From assembly GCA_019918135.1 (NCBI GenBank), contig WBZZ01001180.1:1-64000 (forward strand): a stretch of DNA of 64,000 nt. Direction: 5' to 3'. The translations under genes were made by a program, and so were the position numbers. This document shows positions 38,680 to 49,000 of the stretch, piece after piece. The notes beneath the pieces are model-generated. The model was given only the letters and a program-made list of their open reading frames with translations, had not been told where the DNA came from and did not search any database. Origin of the DNA: Paulinella micropora (taxonomy: Eukaryota > Cercozoa > Imbricatea > Euglyphida > Paulinellidae). The first letter of the stretch is position 1; every line of letters begins with the position of its first letter.

Positions 38680-40340
38680 GAAGCAAAGCACATCAAGCAT
38701 AGCTGATAAGAGGACGAGCACGAGGCTGAAAGAAGCTGTGGAAAGACTGAGGAAGGCAAGTGAGGTGAAGAAGAGTATGTTAGCTTCACCAGTAGCCCAA
38801 GAATTAGTTGAGACTGAAGAAAAGGCAGACCAAGAGAGCACTAAGAAAGAGAAGTTAGAGAGGGAGGAGAACAGTAAGCTGGCTCATAGATATGACGGGA
38901 GTGTGAAGGCAGAGAAGCAAAGGAAGAGAGCGTTTTCGTTTGTGTATGTAAGATTGACGGGACCCCCGGTAAGGCGAGGAGAAGTGTGAGTGACTTGGTG
39001 AGGGATGATTCGCCTGACTTTGGGCAAATGTGAATGAGATATGGGATAGATTGGTGCAGAGGTTTGGGGAGGTGAGTGCAGAGGATGTGCAGGATAGGGT
39101 GAATGCGTTGCATAAATGGAAGCTGAGGGAGAATGAGGACTATGCACCTCAGTTTGATGAGTTGGCGAGCTTAGTGGAGGAGTTAGAGATGAAGGGGCAT
39201 GTAACCAATGACCTCACATTTGAAACGATCATAACGAGAGCTTTGAAAGACCCTTGTTAAGCTTCTGAAAGCGTGAGAACAGAGTGGAGTACTTGGTTGA
39301 GTACCCTTTCAGTCAGTAAGAAGCAACACAAGTGGACTTTTTAACACTGGTGAGGGGAGGTTCAAGAGAAAGCACTAGACATAGATAGGACCAAGGAGAG
39401 GGCGAGGAAGGGAGGGAAGGGAGAAGGAAAAAAGAAAGAAGGAGGGCCAACTGCTTATGCTGCTAAGGCAAGCACTGAGAAGGTGTGTGTTTTCTTTCAG
39501 AGTGCGAGAGGGTGCTTGAAAGGGAAGGCATGCAACTTTAAGCACATAGAGGGAGTCATGCATGGGGAATGTTTTGTCTTTGAGAGGACAGGGGGGTGCA
39601 AGTATGGGGATAAGTGTAAGTTCAAGCACACAGAGGAAGGGAAGAGAAGAAAGAAGAAAGAGGAGACGAAGACTTGCTTTAACTGTCGAGAAAGGGCATG
39701 TTGCTGCTGAGTGCACGAAAGAGTGTGCGAAGTGCGGGGGAGATCATCCTATGACCAATTGTAAGGTGATAGAAGAAGAGGGGGGAAAGAAAGCGAAAGA
39801 AAGAGGGGAGAAGGATGAAAGCTCTAGTGACTCGGAGGGAGAAGAAAGAGTGAAGAAGAAGGAGAAAAAGAAAAAGAAGTACCTAAGTAAGGCGATGAGC
39901 TTGCTGAACAAGAGGAAGTACGGGTTGACTGCCGGAAAGAGGTCACCAGGGGTCACACAAAGCGACAGTGAAAGTGAGAAGGAGGAGGAGAGGCCAGCAA
40001 GGGCCTACATGCTCAAAAGCTTGAGCACGGCGTCGGAGGAGGAGTTCGTCATGAATATGAAGGCGGCCAAGCGGTTCTGTGAACAACCGCAGCAGTGTTG
40101 GACCCATCGGACTCGGACGAGGACGAGATGGAGAAGCAGAAAGGAGGGGAAGTCAACAAGGGGCTCGGATGGGCGAAAGAGCCGGAAAAGCCGATTAAAG
40201 AGGCTGAGATCGGCGTGCGGCTGGGGAAAGGAGAAGAAAACCGGAAGGCGGGGGGCGATAACAACGACCGCGCGATCGGCTCGCATTCAGGCTCGTTGGC
40301 TCCGGGAGGGCCGTCTCAGCGCGCGGGCACCGGGTGATCA
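38680..40340 (+). pseudogene. gag-like remains of the LTR element
   Basis: A gag core segment (NEIWDRLVQRFGEVSAED, KLRENEDYAPQFDELASLVE) is typical of copia-type gag. Then come CCCH fingers (CLKGKACNFKH; CKYGDKCKFKH) and a zinc knuckle region (CFNCRE; CAKCGGDHPMTNC), ending in a Lys/Glu-rich tail. Such proteins package the element RNA. Two CCCH fingers next to a knuckle are unusual for gag. Broken in this copy. Confidence 0.6.
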
Positions 40341-40504
40341 GTAAGGACTTTCAACTGGTAGGCTTGTTAATCGTGGTCGAGTATTAAGTTCGGGGGAGAT
40401 CAAGAAGTTGGCGTGACAGTCTGGTGACTTAGCAGCCGCTGAGCGTGACGCGGGGTTCAGGTCTGACGTGTCGGATCGTCATCTTCCGAGTAGTACATTG
40501 AGAC

Positions 40505-40803
40505 AATACTGCTAGCGATATTCAAGTGCTAAAAGGAAATTGGTTTTTCGGCTTTGTGTCACTTTTTCTGTTTTGGGTCACTTTTTCGTTTTTGTATCAA
40601 AATTTTGAATTTTTGAAATTAACGGCTATATGCGTCCGCAAAAATGACGTAAATTTAGCGAAATGTTGCAGTTAAATTTGAAAATGAAAAATTTTGATAT
40701 AAAAATTTTGATATAGAAACGAAAAAGTGACCGAAAATTGAAAAAGTGACACAAAATCGAAAAAATCATTCTTTGTTGACACTTGAATGTCGCTAGCGAT
40801 ATT
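40505..40803. mobile_element. Palindromic MITE, copy 2 (~299 bases)
   Basis: Inverted termini of about 60 bases (AATACTGCTAGCGATATTCA with its complement at the right end) and TTTTTC/GTCACTTTTTC repeats. The core GGCTATATGCGTCCGCAAAA matches MITE copy 1. It lies next to the 3' LTR. Confidence 0.6.
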
Positions 40804-40863
40804 ATGTCAAAGTAATAGCTTTTTAATTTTGTTCATTGCGGGCCTTCATTCCTAATAAGGGGT

Positions 40864-41169
40864 TCTTAGGAAGTGGGAGAGTAATTAGTCCGCATAGCGG
40901 CCCTTAATATTAATACTAATTACTGGTCATATTGTGATATTTCTGGTGACTGGTGGCTACATTTTTAGGTATTACCTATTTTAGTCATATCATTACCACT
41001 TAGTACGGACGTTACCAGTGTTCTTTTTGATTTCTGTGGCGGGATCGTGTCTGTGAATCAGTATCATTGAATAAGTAAATATTTGAACTGGTATCATTTG
41101 ACTGGGGGACTTACTGGGGAACGCCCTAGTTCGATCCTGAGCCACTACAACCGGTCCAGATTCCTTAAG
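40864..41169 (+). repeat. 3' LTR
   Basis: Direct repeat of 37580-37886. Confidence 0.7.
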
Positions 41170-42007
41170 ACTCATGATATAATATTAATATCTCGTCTGC
41201 CACCGTTGGACTCTGAGTCAAGATATGGTTCAAGTTATATTCGTTTTTATTTAGTAGTATATTTACTTTTGAGCCGGTTGAAAACGATAATATATTAATA
41301 TTAAGATAAGTAACCGGTACTACTTTTTACGCCGGATAATATATATCAATATCACTTATCGTTAGGGCTGACAATGGGAAATGGCTCTCTGTTTCCTTTT
41401 TGTTGCTTCAAGTGGCTCTGACAGTCTCCTACATTTTCCCACCATACTGGTTTCCTCTCTTTGCAGAGGAGGAAGATTAGGTTATTTTGAACAGAGTGTT
41501 TGGAATTGAGTGGATATAGACCCCGGCGGCTTGCATTAAATAATATCTTTTGATTACCGACAAAAATATATTATTGTAATTCCTCTTCCATTTCATCTCT
41601 TCTGCTTCCCACTCAGCTCTACGAGTGGCAAGTATTCTATTAAAACAATGCTTGCGTAAAATAGAGTTTACTCTAACTTGAACAACATAAAAATTAGAAC
41701 TTCACTTGAACGTCCACAAGTACACTGAGCGAGCAGTTTCCGGTTGGGCTCTAACTTGGTTGGGGTTGGTTCCTTTTCGTTTTTATGTTGTTTTACATCA
41801 AAATGCATGCAACCTAATGTAATTTATCAAATTTTAAAATGTCAAGTTCAAATTTCTGACATTCAAACTTGACTTGAAATTTTCAAGTTCAAATCTTTTT
41901 CCGCCTTTTTTAAGGTTTGGGGGGGGGGTTCTGTTTATTGTTTGGGTGTTGTTTTCTGTTGCATGGCTTTGGTTTTTGGGTTAAAGAGAGAATGGATGTG
42001 ATCTGTT
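41170..42007. other. AT-rich unassigned flank
   Basis: No gene or known repeat is seen. ATATTAATATT motifs are frequent, as in 15240-16904. A TTCAAGTTCAAA-type motif recurs near 41840-41895. Confidence 0.4.
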
Positions 42008-42074
42008 TGTTGTTGTTGTTGTTGTTGTTGTTCAATTGTTGTTGTTGTTGTTCAATTGTTGTTGTTGTTATTGC

Positions 42075-42105
<31 letters not shown>

Positions 42106-42420
42106 GCTGTTCAATTGTTGCTGTTCAATTGTTGTTCAATTGTTGTTGTTCAATTGTTGTTGGTGTTGCTGCTGCTGTTGTTGTTGTTGGTGGTGGTGGT
42201 GGTGTTGTTGTTGTTGGTGTTGTTGTTGGTGTTGTTGTTGTTGGTGTTGTTGTTGGTGTTGTTGCTGTTGTTGTTGTGGTGGTGGTGGTGGTGGTGGTGG
42301 TGGTGGTGATTTTTTGTTGTTGTCGATGATGATGCTGATGGTGGCGGTGGTGATATCGCTATCATTATTACTATTATTACTATTATTATTATTATTGTTG
42401 TTATTATTATTATTATTAGA
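42008..42420. repeat. (GTT)n, (GGT)n and (TTA)n compound microsatellite
   Basis: Long (GTT)n with CAATT interruptions, a (GGT)n block near 42277-42309, then (ATT)n up to the SINE head. Long Val/Leu/Cys/Gln frames here are artefacts. Confidence 0.9.
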
Positions 42421-42687
42421 GGACACCGTGATAGCCCAGTGGTCAAGTTCTACCATCTGGGCCCTGTCGCCAGTTCGATTCCCGTCGGTGCCACCAGTAT
42501 TTTCATTGAACATACCGATCCGTCTGGACCAGTATTTTTATTGAACATACCGGCCCGTCTGGAAGTGTTGGAACTGCCCTTGCGGGGGTGTCATTAGAGC
42601 TTATCGTCAATTCTTCGTACTCCCCTCACGGGTGAGACGATGGAGGCGCATGTGCAGAAATGCATCAGCCATTGACAGAGAAGCACT
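42421..42687 (+). mobile_element. SINE copy 18, long subtype
   Basis: First of the central plus-strand array; GATCCG variant. Confidence 0.85.
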
Positions 42688-42734
42688 ATTATCATCATTA
42701 TTATTATTATTATTGTTATTGTTATTATTATTAT

Positions 42735-42965
42735 GGACACCGTGATAGCCCAGTGGTCAAGTTCTACCATCTGGGCCCTGTCGCCAGTTCGATTCCCGTC
42801 GGTGCCACCAGTATTTTCATTGAACATACCGGTCCGTCTGGAAGTGTTGGAACTGCCCTTGCGGGGGTGTCATTAGAGCCTATCGTCAATTCTTCGTACT
42901 CCCCTCACGGGTGAGACGATGGAGGCGCATGTGCAGATTTGCATCAGCCATTGACAGAGAAGCAC
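42735..42965 (+). mobile_element. SINE copy 19, short subtype
   Basis: One 35-base element. A box TAGCCCAGTGG near 42745 and B box GTTCGATTCC near 42787 are intact. Confidence 0.87.
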
Positions 42966-43023
<58 letters not shown>

Positions 43024-43292
43024 TGGACACCGTGATAGCCCAGTGGTCAAGTTCTACCATCTGGGCCCTGTCGCCAGTTCGATTCCCGTCGGTGCCACCA
43101 GTATTTTCATTGAACATACCGGTCTATTTCTGGACCAGTATTTTCATTGAACATACCGGCCCGTCTGGAAGTGTTGGAACTGCCCTTGCGGGGGTGTCAT
43201 TAGAGCTTATCGTCAATTCTTCGTACTCCCCTCACGGGTGAGACGATGGAGGCGCATGTGCAGAAATGCATCAGCCATTGACAGAGAAGCAC
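43024..43292 (+). mobile_element. SINE copy 20, long subtype (TCTATTTCTGG variant)
   Basis: Complete copy; tail 43293-43338. Confidence 0.85.
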
Positions 43293-43338
<46 letters not shown>

Positions 43339-43339
43339 T

Positions 43340-43607
43340 GGACACCGTGATAGCCCAGTGGTCAAGTTCTACCATCTGGGCCCTGTCGCCAGTTCGATTC
43401 CCGTCGGTGCCACCAGTATTTTCATTGAACATACCTGTCTATTTCTGGACCAGTATTTTCATTGAACATACCGGCCCGTCTGGAAGTGTTGGAACTGCCC
43501 TTGCGGGGGTGTCATTAGAGCTTATCGTCAATTCTTCGTACTCCCCTCACGGGTGAGACGATGGAGGCGCATGTGCAGAAATGCATCAGCCATTGACGGA
43601 GAAGCAC

Positions 43608-43608
<1 letters not shown>
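43340..43608 (+). mobile_element. SINE copy 21, long subtype (TCTATTTCTGG variant)
   Basis: Complete copy with a single change in the tail box (GACGGAGAAGCAC). Confidence 0.85.
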
Positions 43609-43670
<62 letters not shown>

Positions 43671-43673
<3 letters not shown>

Positions 43674-43917
43674 CAAGTTCTACCATCTGGGCCCTGTCGC
43701 CAGTTCGATTCCCGTCGGTGCCACCAGTATTTTCATTGAACATACCGGTCCGTCTGGACCAGTATTTTCATTGAACATACCGGTCCGTCTGGAAGTGTTG
43801 GAACTGCCCTTGCGGGGGTGTCATTAGAGCCTATCGTCAATTCTTCGTACTCCCCTCACGGGTGAGACGATGGAGGCGCATGTGCAGAAATGCATCAGCC
43901 ATTGACAGAGAAGCACT
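43671..43917 (+). mobile_element. SINE copy 22, 5'-truncated
   Basis: Starts inside the tRNA-like head (TGTCAAGTTC), lacking the A box. Confidence 0.82.
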
Positions 43918-43946
43918 ATTATTATTATTAATATTATTATTATTAT

Positions 43947-44178
43947 GGACACCGTGATCGCCCAGTGGTCAAGTTCTACCATCTGGGCCCTGTCGCCAGT
44001 TCGATTCCCGTCGGTGCCAGCAGTATTTTCATTGAACATACCGGTCCGTCTGGAAGTGTTGGAACTGCCCTTGCGGGGTTGTCATTAGAGCTTATCGTCA
44101 ATTCTTCGTACTCCCCTCACGGGTGAGACGATGGAGGCGCATGTGCAGAAATGCATCAGCCATTGACAGAGAAGCACT
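43947..44178 (+). mobile_element. SINE copy 23, short subtype
   Basis: One 35-base element. Its tail (44179-44205) abuts the 5' end of LINE C. Confidence 0.85.
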
Positions 44179-44819
44179 ATTATTATTATTATTATTATTA
44201 TTATTTTGGGGGGCACCAATACATGGTTGGGTGTCACCGCCACACGGCGGGGTTGGGGCCGTTGGCAGCTTGTTATGAGGGGTACATAATCAGTGCTCCA
44301 CTGATTCATGAGACGGAAACTTTTACTGAGAGAAGCTCTCTCACCACGCTCGCGGCTCTTGGCTCGGGGTGGCCTCTGGTATCACTCGGGGTGCGGGGGG
44401 TGGGTTATCTGAGGGAGGGGGTTGGGCTCAGTGGGTCACTGGACAGGTTGGTTAACTAAACTTCTGTCGGTATGAGTGGGTATGAAGGCGACAGGCTCCA
44501 CACATTTCCACAAGCCTTGAAATCACTCAACTGCCACAGTAGCGACTGCCTGGACGCGGGGCTCCTGACTCACCCTCTGTCCCAGAACCCCTCGTGCTCA
44601 CTTTGCGGATGCCATGGGGATGCTCTGGCGGAGGGTCGGGACGTGTTGGGTGCATGTGACCGGGCCTGTCACTTAGTGTTCTCGGTAGATGACTCTTTTG
44701 TAGCTTCTATCGGACGCAGGGTGGCTTGCCACGACACCTCAATGATGCATAGTACGTCACGTCTCTGGCCTGGTTACGGGGGCGGGTAACTGAGGCGGGT
44801 TCCTGAAGGCTGGTTACGG

Positions 44820-44965
44820 AAGCTATGTTATTGTTGTTGGGTTCCTGGCTGCTATGTTATTGTTGTTGGGTTCCTGGCTGCTATGTTATTGTTGTTGGGT
44901 TCCTGGCTGCTATGTTATTGTTGTTGGGTTCCTGGCTGCTATGTTATTGTTGTTGGGTTCCTGGC
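44820..44965. repeat. Minisatellite in the LINE C 5' region
   Basis: Five copies of a 30-base unit, GCTATGTTATTGTTGTTGGG plus TTCCTGGCTG. It resembles the 25-base minisatellite of elements D1 and D2. Confidence 0.85.
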
Positions 44966-45284
44966 GGCGTACATGTTTATGCTTTTTTAAGGGTTGAGCT
45001 TTAAATAACCCCACTCGGGTCTTCTTTTATCGAGCTCACCACTCGGTGGATGGAGGCCTGGGGTAGACTTATACGATGTTTTTGATGCTAGGTTCCGTCT
45101 CCAGGGATTCGACTGGCATCGCTGCTTTGCCTCACCGCACTGCCTCACCCACACATCCACGCTGGCACACTGTTTCTCCTCTTGCTCTTGTACCTATGTC
45201 GCACACAGCTATGAGCTCACGCCGATGAGTGGTTGTGACGAGGTGCACCCAGCTGGATTGCGGGCGAGCCACGGCGGCCTCGCT

Positions 45285-45290
<6 letters not shown>

Positions 45291-45323
<33 letters not shown>

Positions 45324-45328
45324 TTTTT

Positions 45329-45378
<50 letters not shown>
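45291..45378. repeat. (CT)n-(T)n microsatellite
   Basis: (CT)n followed by two long T runs. It separates the two repeated blocks of the LINE C 5' region and could be the tail of an unrecognised insertion. Confidence 0.85.
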
Positions 45379-45379
<1 letters not shown>

Positions 45380-46065
45380 TTGTTGTTGCTTTGCTTTGCT
45401 TTGCTTTGGGCGAGGCCTAGCTTTCACATGGGCGGGCTGAGCCTATGAGGGGCGCACGATAAGCGTTCCATTGATTTATGAGACGGGTCCCAATTACTGA
45501 GAGTAACTCATGTGAGTTGCTCATCATACTCATGGCTCTTGGCTCGGGGTGGCCTCTGGAATCACAAGGGGTGGGCACTGGGGGAGGGGGTTGTGTTCAG
45601 AGGGTCACCGCGAAGGATGGTCAACCAAACTACTGTCGGTCGGAGTTTGTACGAAGGCGAGAGGCCCTACACCTTACCACAAGCCTTGAAACGACTAAAT
45701 GACCAAAGTAACGACGGACCGGAACGGGGCTCCTGGCTCACCCTCTCTCTCAGCACTCTTCGTGCTCATCCTGCGGATGCCATGGGGTTGCTCTGGCGGA
45801 GGGTTATGGGGTGGTGGGTACACGTGCACGGGCCTGTCACTCTGTGCTCTCGGTAGATGACTCACTTGCAGCGTTTATCGGACGCAGGGTGGTTTGCCAC
45901 GACACCTACCTCGATGATGCACAGCGGGTCCTGCCTCGTGCCTGGTTACGGATGCAGGTGAGTGTTTGTGTGTATTCCTATACATACGTACACGTATGCT
46001 TTTTAAGGGTTGAGCTTTAAATAACCCCACCTGGGTCCTCATTTATCGAGTTTACAACTCGATCA

Positions 46066-49000
46066 ATGCGGCACCGGGGTCCCATACCACTTATGTCAGG
46101 TTCTTATGCGAAGAGCGCGGCCGCTAGTGCTGGCCCCATGGGTCAAGGCGGTAATCCTTCAGGTTTAGACGTTCCCCGTGGGAGTGCGCCTGCGGGTGGT
46201 GATGGCTACTCGGCCGGGGTGGGGTGGTCGAGTGCTCGCGTACCTGACGGGCAACCTGAATCACGTAGAGCCAGCAATCCTGCTGCATCTCGATCACCCT
46301 CCCCAACCTCGGAAGAGAAGTCACGTCCGGAAAGGTGTGGTCACGGCGTGTGGCAAGCGGTACCGCCACCGAGGAGGTGGCGGAGGAAGGTACGAAATGA
46401 GCTGGATAAGAGATGTTGCATAGTATGGGGGCTATCGCATGTCTCTCAGACAGTGGTCATGGCGCGAGAGCTCCGAATTCTCGGTCTCGGGGAAGTCGAG
46501 GTGGAATTCGCGGGCAGAGGTAGTGGGCGACATTTGCGGATTAAATGTGCGTCTTGTGAGGAGGCGGAGAAGATGGTGTGGCTGCTGCGGGAGCGTAAGT
46601 TCTTCACGGGAAAGGTTCACGTTGCGACGGGTAGGACTTTCCGGGAAAGAGAGAAGCAGCGGGCTGCACGGGGGGGTGCCCAGTATGTAGAGATGCAGAG
46701 GGAGCTTCGCAAGCAGGGATTTGGCTACTGGGTGCTCGACGTGGAAGTCGACGAGCCCCAGGGCGAAGCCTCAAGCGGTGAATCTCCCTTGGCGGAGTGG
46801 GGCGGGATGCGGGAGCTGAAGGAGCTGGGGCGGAGGCCGTGGAGGGTGGCGGAGGGCTCCAGGCGGGCTCAACCGAAGCGCAGGCATCGGCATCAGCTTC
46901 GTTCTTCCCAATTTGTGAAAGGCTTCCCACTGAGGGTGGCCTCACATAATTGGCAAGGCAAAGTGGGTGCGGATAGCCCAGGCTTTGGGGAATGGCCGGA
47001 ACACTACAAGGAGCGAGGCTGGGTGATCGTCGGAGTCCAGGAGCACAACCTATCGTCGCAGAAGGTGGAGAAGCTCCAAGTCGACTGCTTCGCAGTCCTC
47101 GGCAAAGCGGCTGCAACTGGTGCGGGCTCGCGTCTCTTGGGGGGAGTCTTGACGTTGGTGGCCAACTATCTGGCACCGTGCGCTACCATTGTACAGGCGC
47201 CTGTTCCACACCCACAGCAATTGTGGGTGAGGCTGTCGTCTGGGAGCGCGACGGCGTCGGATGTGTTCGTCGGCGACGGCTACTTCCCCCAAGAAAATCA
47301 ACGAGAGGAATCTATTGCAGCCTATGAGGCGTGGCAGGCGGCCGTCTCCTACTTCGCCACCAAAGGTCATGTGGTTACGGTTGGTGATGCTAATGCTTAA
47401 GCTGGGGCCCGCCAGAATAGCGCGGGAGGAGGGAGTGGTGGGCCTCTTTGGCGAGATAGATGAGAGGGGTAGAGGGGTTAGGAGTGAGAATGGTGAGTTG
47501 CTGGCTGCGATGCTTGTTGCCACGGGGTTGCGCAATCTCAGTGGGTTTTCGCAACCACGGGGGGACAAATATTGGTGGTCTAGGCAGGAAAATGTAGGTG
47601 GACGAAGGCATCTACTGGATTACATCTGCGTCTCTTCCGAGCTGGCAGAGGAGGCAAGCTTCGGCGTCGACGAGGTAGACCTTGATACCGACCACAAAGC
47701 TGTGTGGGCGGAACTGGTCTGGGGGGGACAGCCACCCCCCAAAAAGCAGGTAAAGAGGTACAAAGCAGTCAAGGCAGAGCGCTTGATAGGCAGGGTAGTT
47801 GAGGGTAAGGAGAGTGAGCTGTCTAAGCTTAGGTTGAAGTACGACGAGACCTTTGCAGCTGGTATATCGGGGCTGTTGCCAGATGGCCTCCCAGATCTAT
47901 CAGCAGTGGAGGACCCGGATGAGCTTCAGCAGGAGGTAGATAGGGTCGCTAGCTTAGTGGTCCGAGCTTTCACGGGCACAGCCGTGAAGGTCTTGGGAGT
48001 TCGGGTGATTAGGCCAGGGTTTACTAATGCATGGTTTGATGAGAGTCTTAGGGAAGCGATTGCACGACGGAGAGAGGCATACGGCCTCTGGCGAAGGAAT
48101 GAGGCCAACCGAGAGGCCTGGCAAAGATATAAAGAAGCGAGGAAGGCGGTCAGAAGGTTATGCAAGGAGAAGAAGGAGCAAGCGTGGAAGCGGGTCCAGA
48201 ATGACACCGCTGCCAACTTCAGGAGCGCTACCATGGCCACGTACTGCTGTCAAAGCGTTTGGGCGGGGTTTGGCGGTCCAAAGCTTCTGCTCCTGTTCGG
48301 AAGCCCGATAGCACTCTGGCATGCACACTCCGGGAAAAACTACAAAAATGGGAAGAATACCGCCGACGTATGGTGGTCCCCAAAGAAAACCAGTTTTTGG
48401 AGGATGCATGTGTAGAGGAAGTCGGTTCTGATGAGGAAGCAGCGCGGATTGAGCCCGAGCGGAAGGCCCGCGAAACCTTCTAGTATAACGACAACCTGCG
48501 TGACCAATTCGAGGCCATGGCGCAAGCCGAGGTGTTCCTCGTCGTGTCCTTACATCTCACCTTCCTCCCTCCCTTAAAGACAATCGCTTCCTTACTTCCC
48601 TTGACATGATGGGAGACCCAACACCTCTTGGGGTAATATACCCTCTGGAGGAAGGATGGGGGCTACGTCGTGTCAATGGGGGGTATAGGAAAGTCTTAAT
48701 GAAATCTCGGAACCCTCTCTACCAACATTTACGTGAGGATGACGGACCACTCCTCAACCTGTATGCCAAACCCGTAAGAACAAGCATGCTCATTGTTTCG
48801 AACTCAAAACAATGTGAGGGGTTTAGTGTAGAGAACGTACGTTGCAAATGGAAGCTAGGAGCTGCCCGGGCTAAAAGAACAGGTGGTCAGTGTGCTGCGA
48901 GATTGGAAAAGCAGGGTTGTGATTTCTGTTCTTACCATAACAACGCTGAGAATACTAGGGATGACTTATTGGCAGTTATCAGAGCACAACTGAATGTGGG

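Larger units (their letters stand above)
37580..41169 (+). mobile_element. LTR retrotransposon with gag-like remains only, broken
   Basis: Direct repeats of about 306 bases lie at 37580-37886 and 40864-41169. The internal 3 kb encodes gag-like remains and no reverse transcriptase or integrase. It is therefore a non-autonomous or internally deleted relative of a copia-type element. Repeats are similar (roughly 93-95% by eye), suggesting moderate age. No target duplication could be seen. The coding part is broken several times. A MITE (40505-40803) sits between the gag remains and the 3' repeat. Confidence 0.7.

Noticed and set aside
37812-38841. Minus-strand Ser/Pro/Leu-rich ORFs
   Set aside because: Antisense to the purine-rich gag-like region of the LTR element.
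42008-42420. Long Val/Leu/Cys/Gly and Gln/His frames
   Set aside because: Products of the (GTT)n and (GGT)n microsatellite only.
45225-45440. Phe-run and Lys-run ORFs
   Set aside because: Translation of the (CT)n-(T)n microsatellite.
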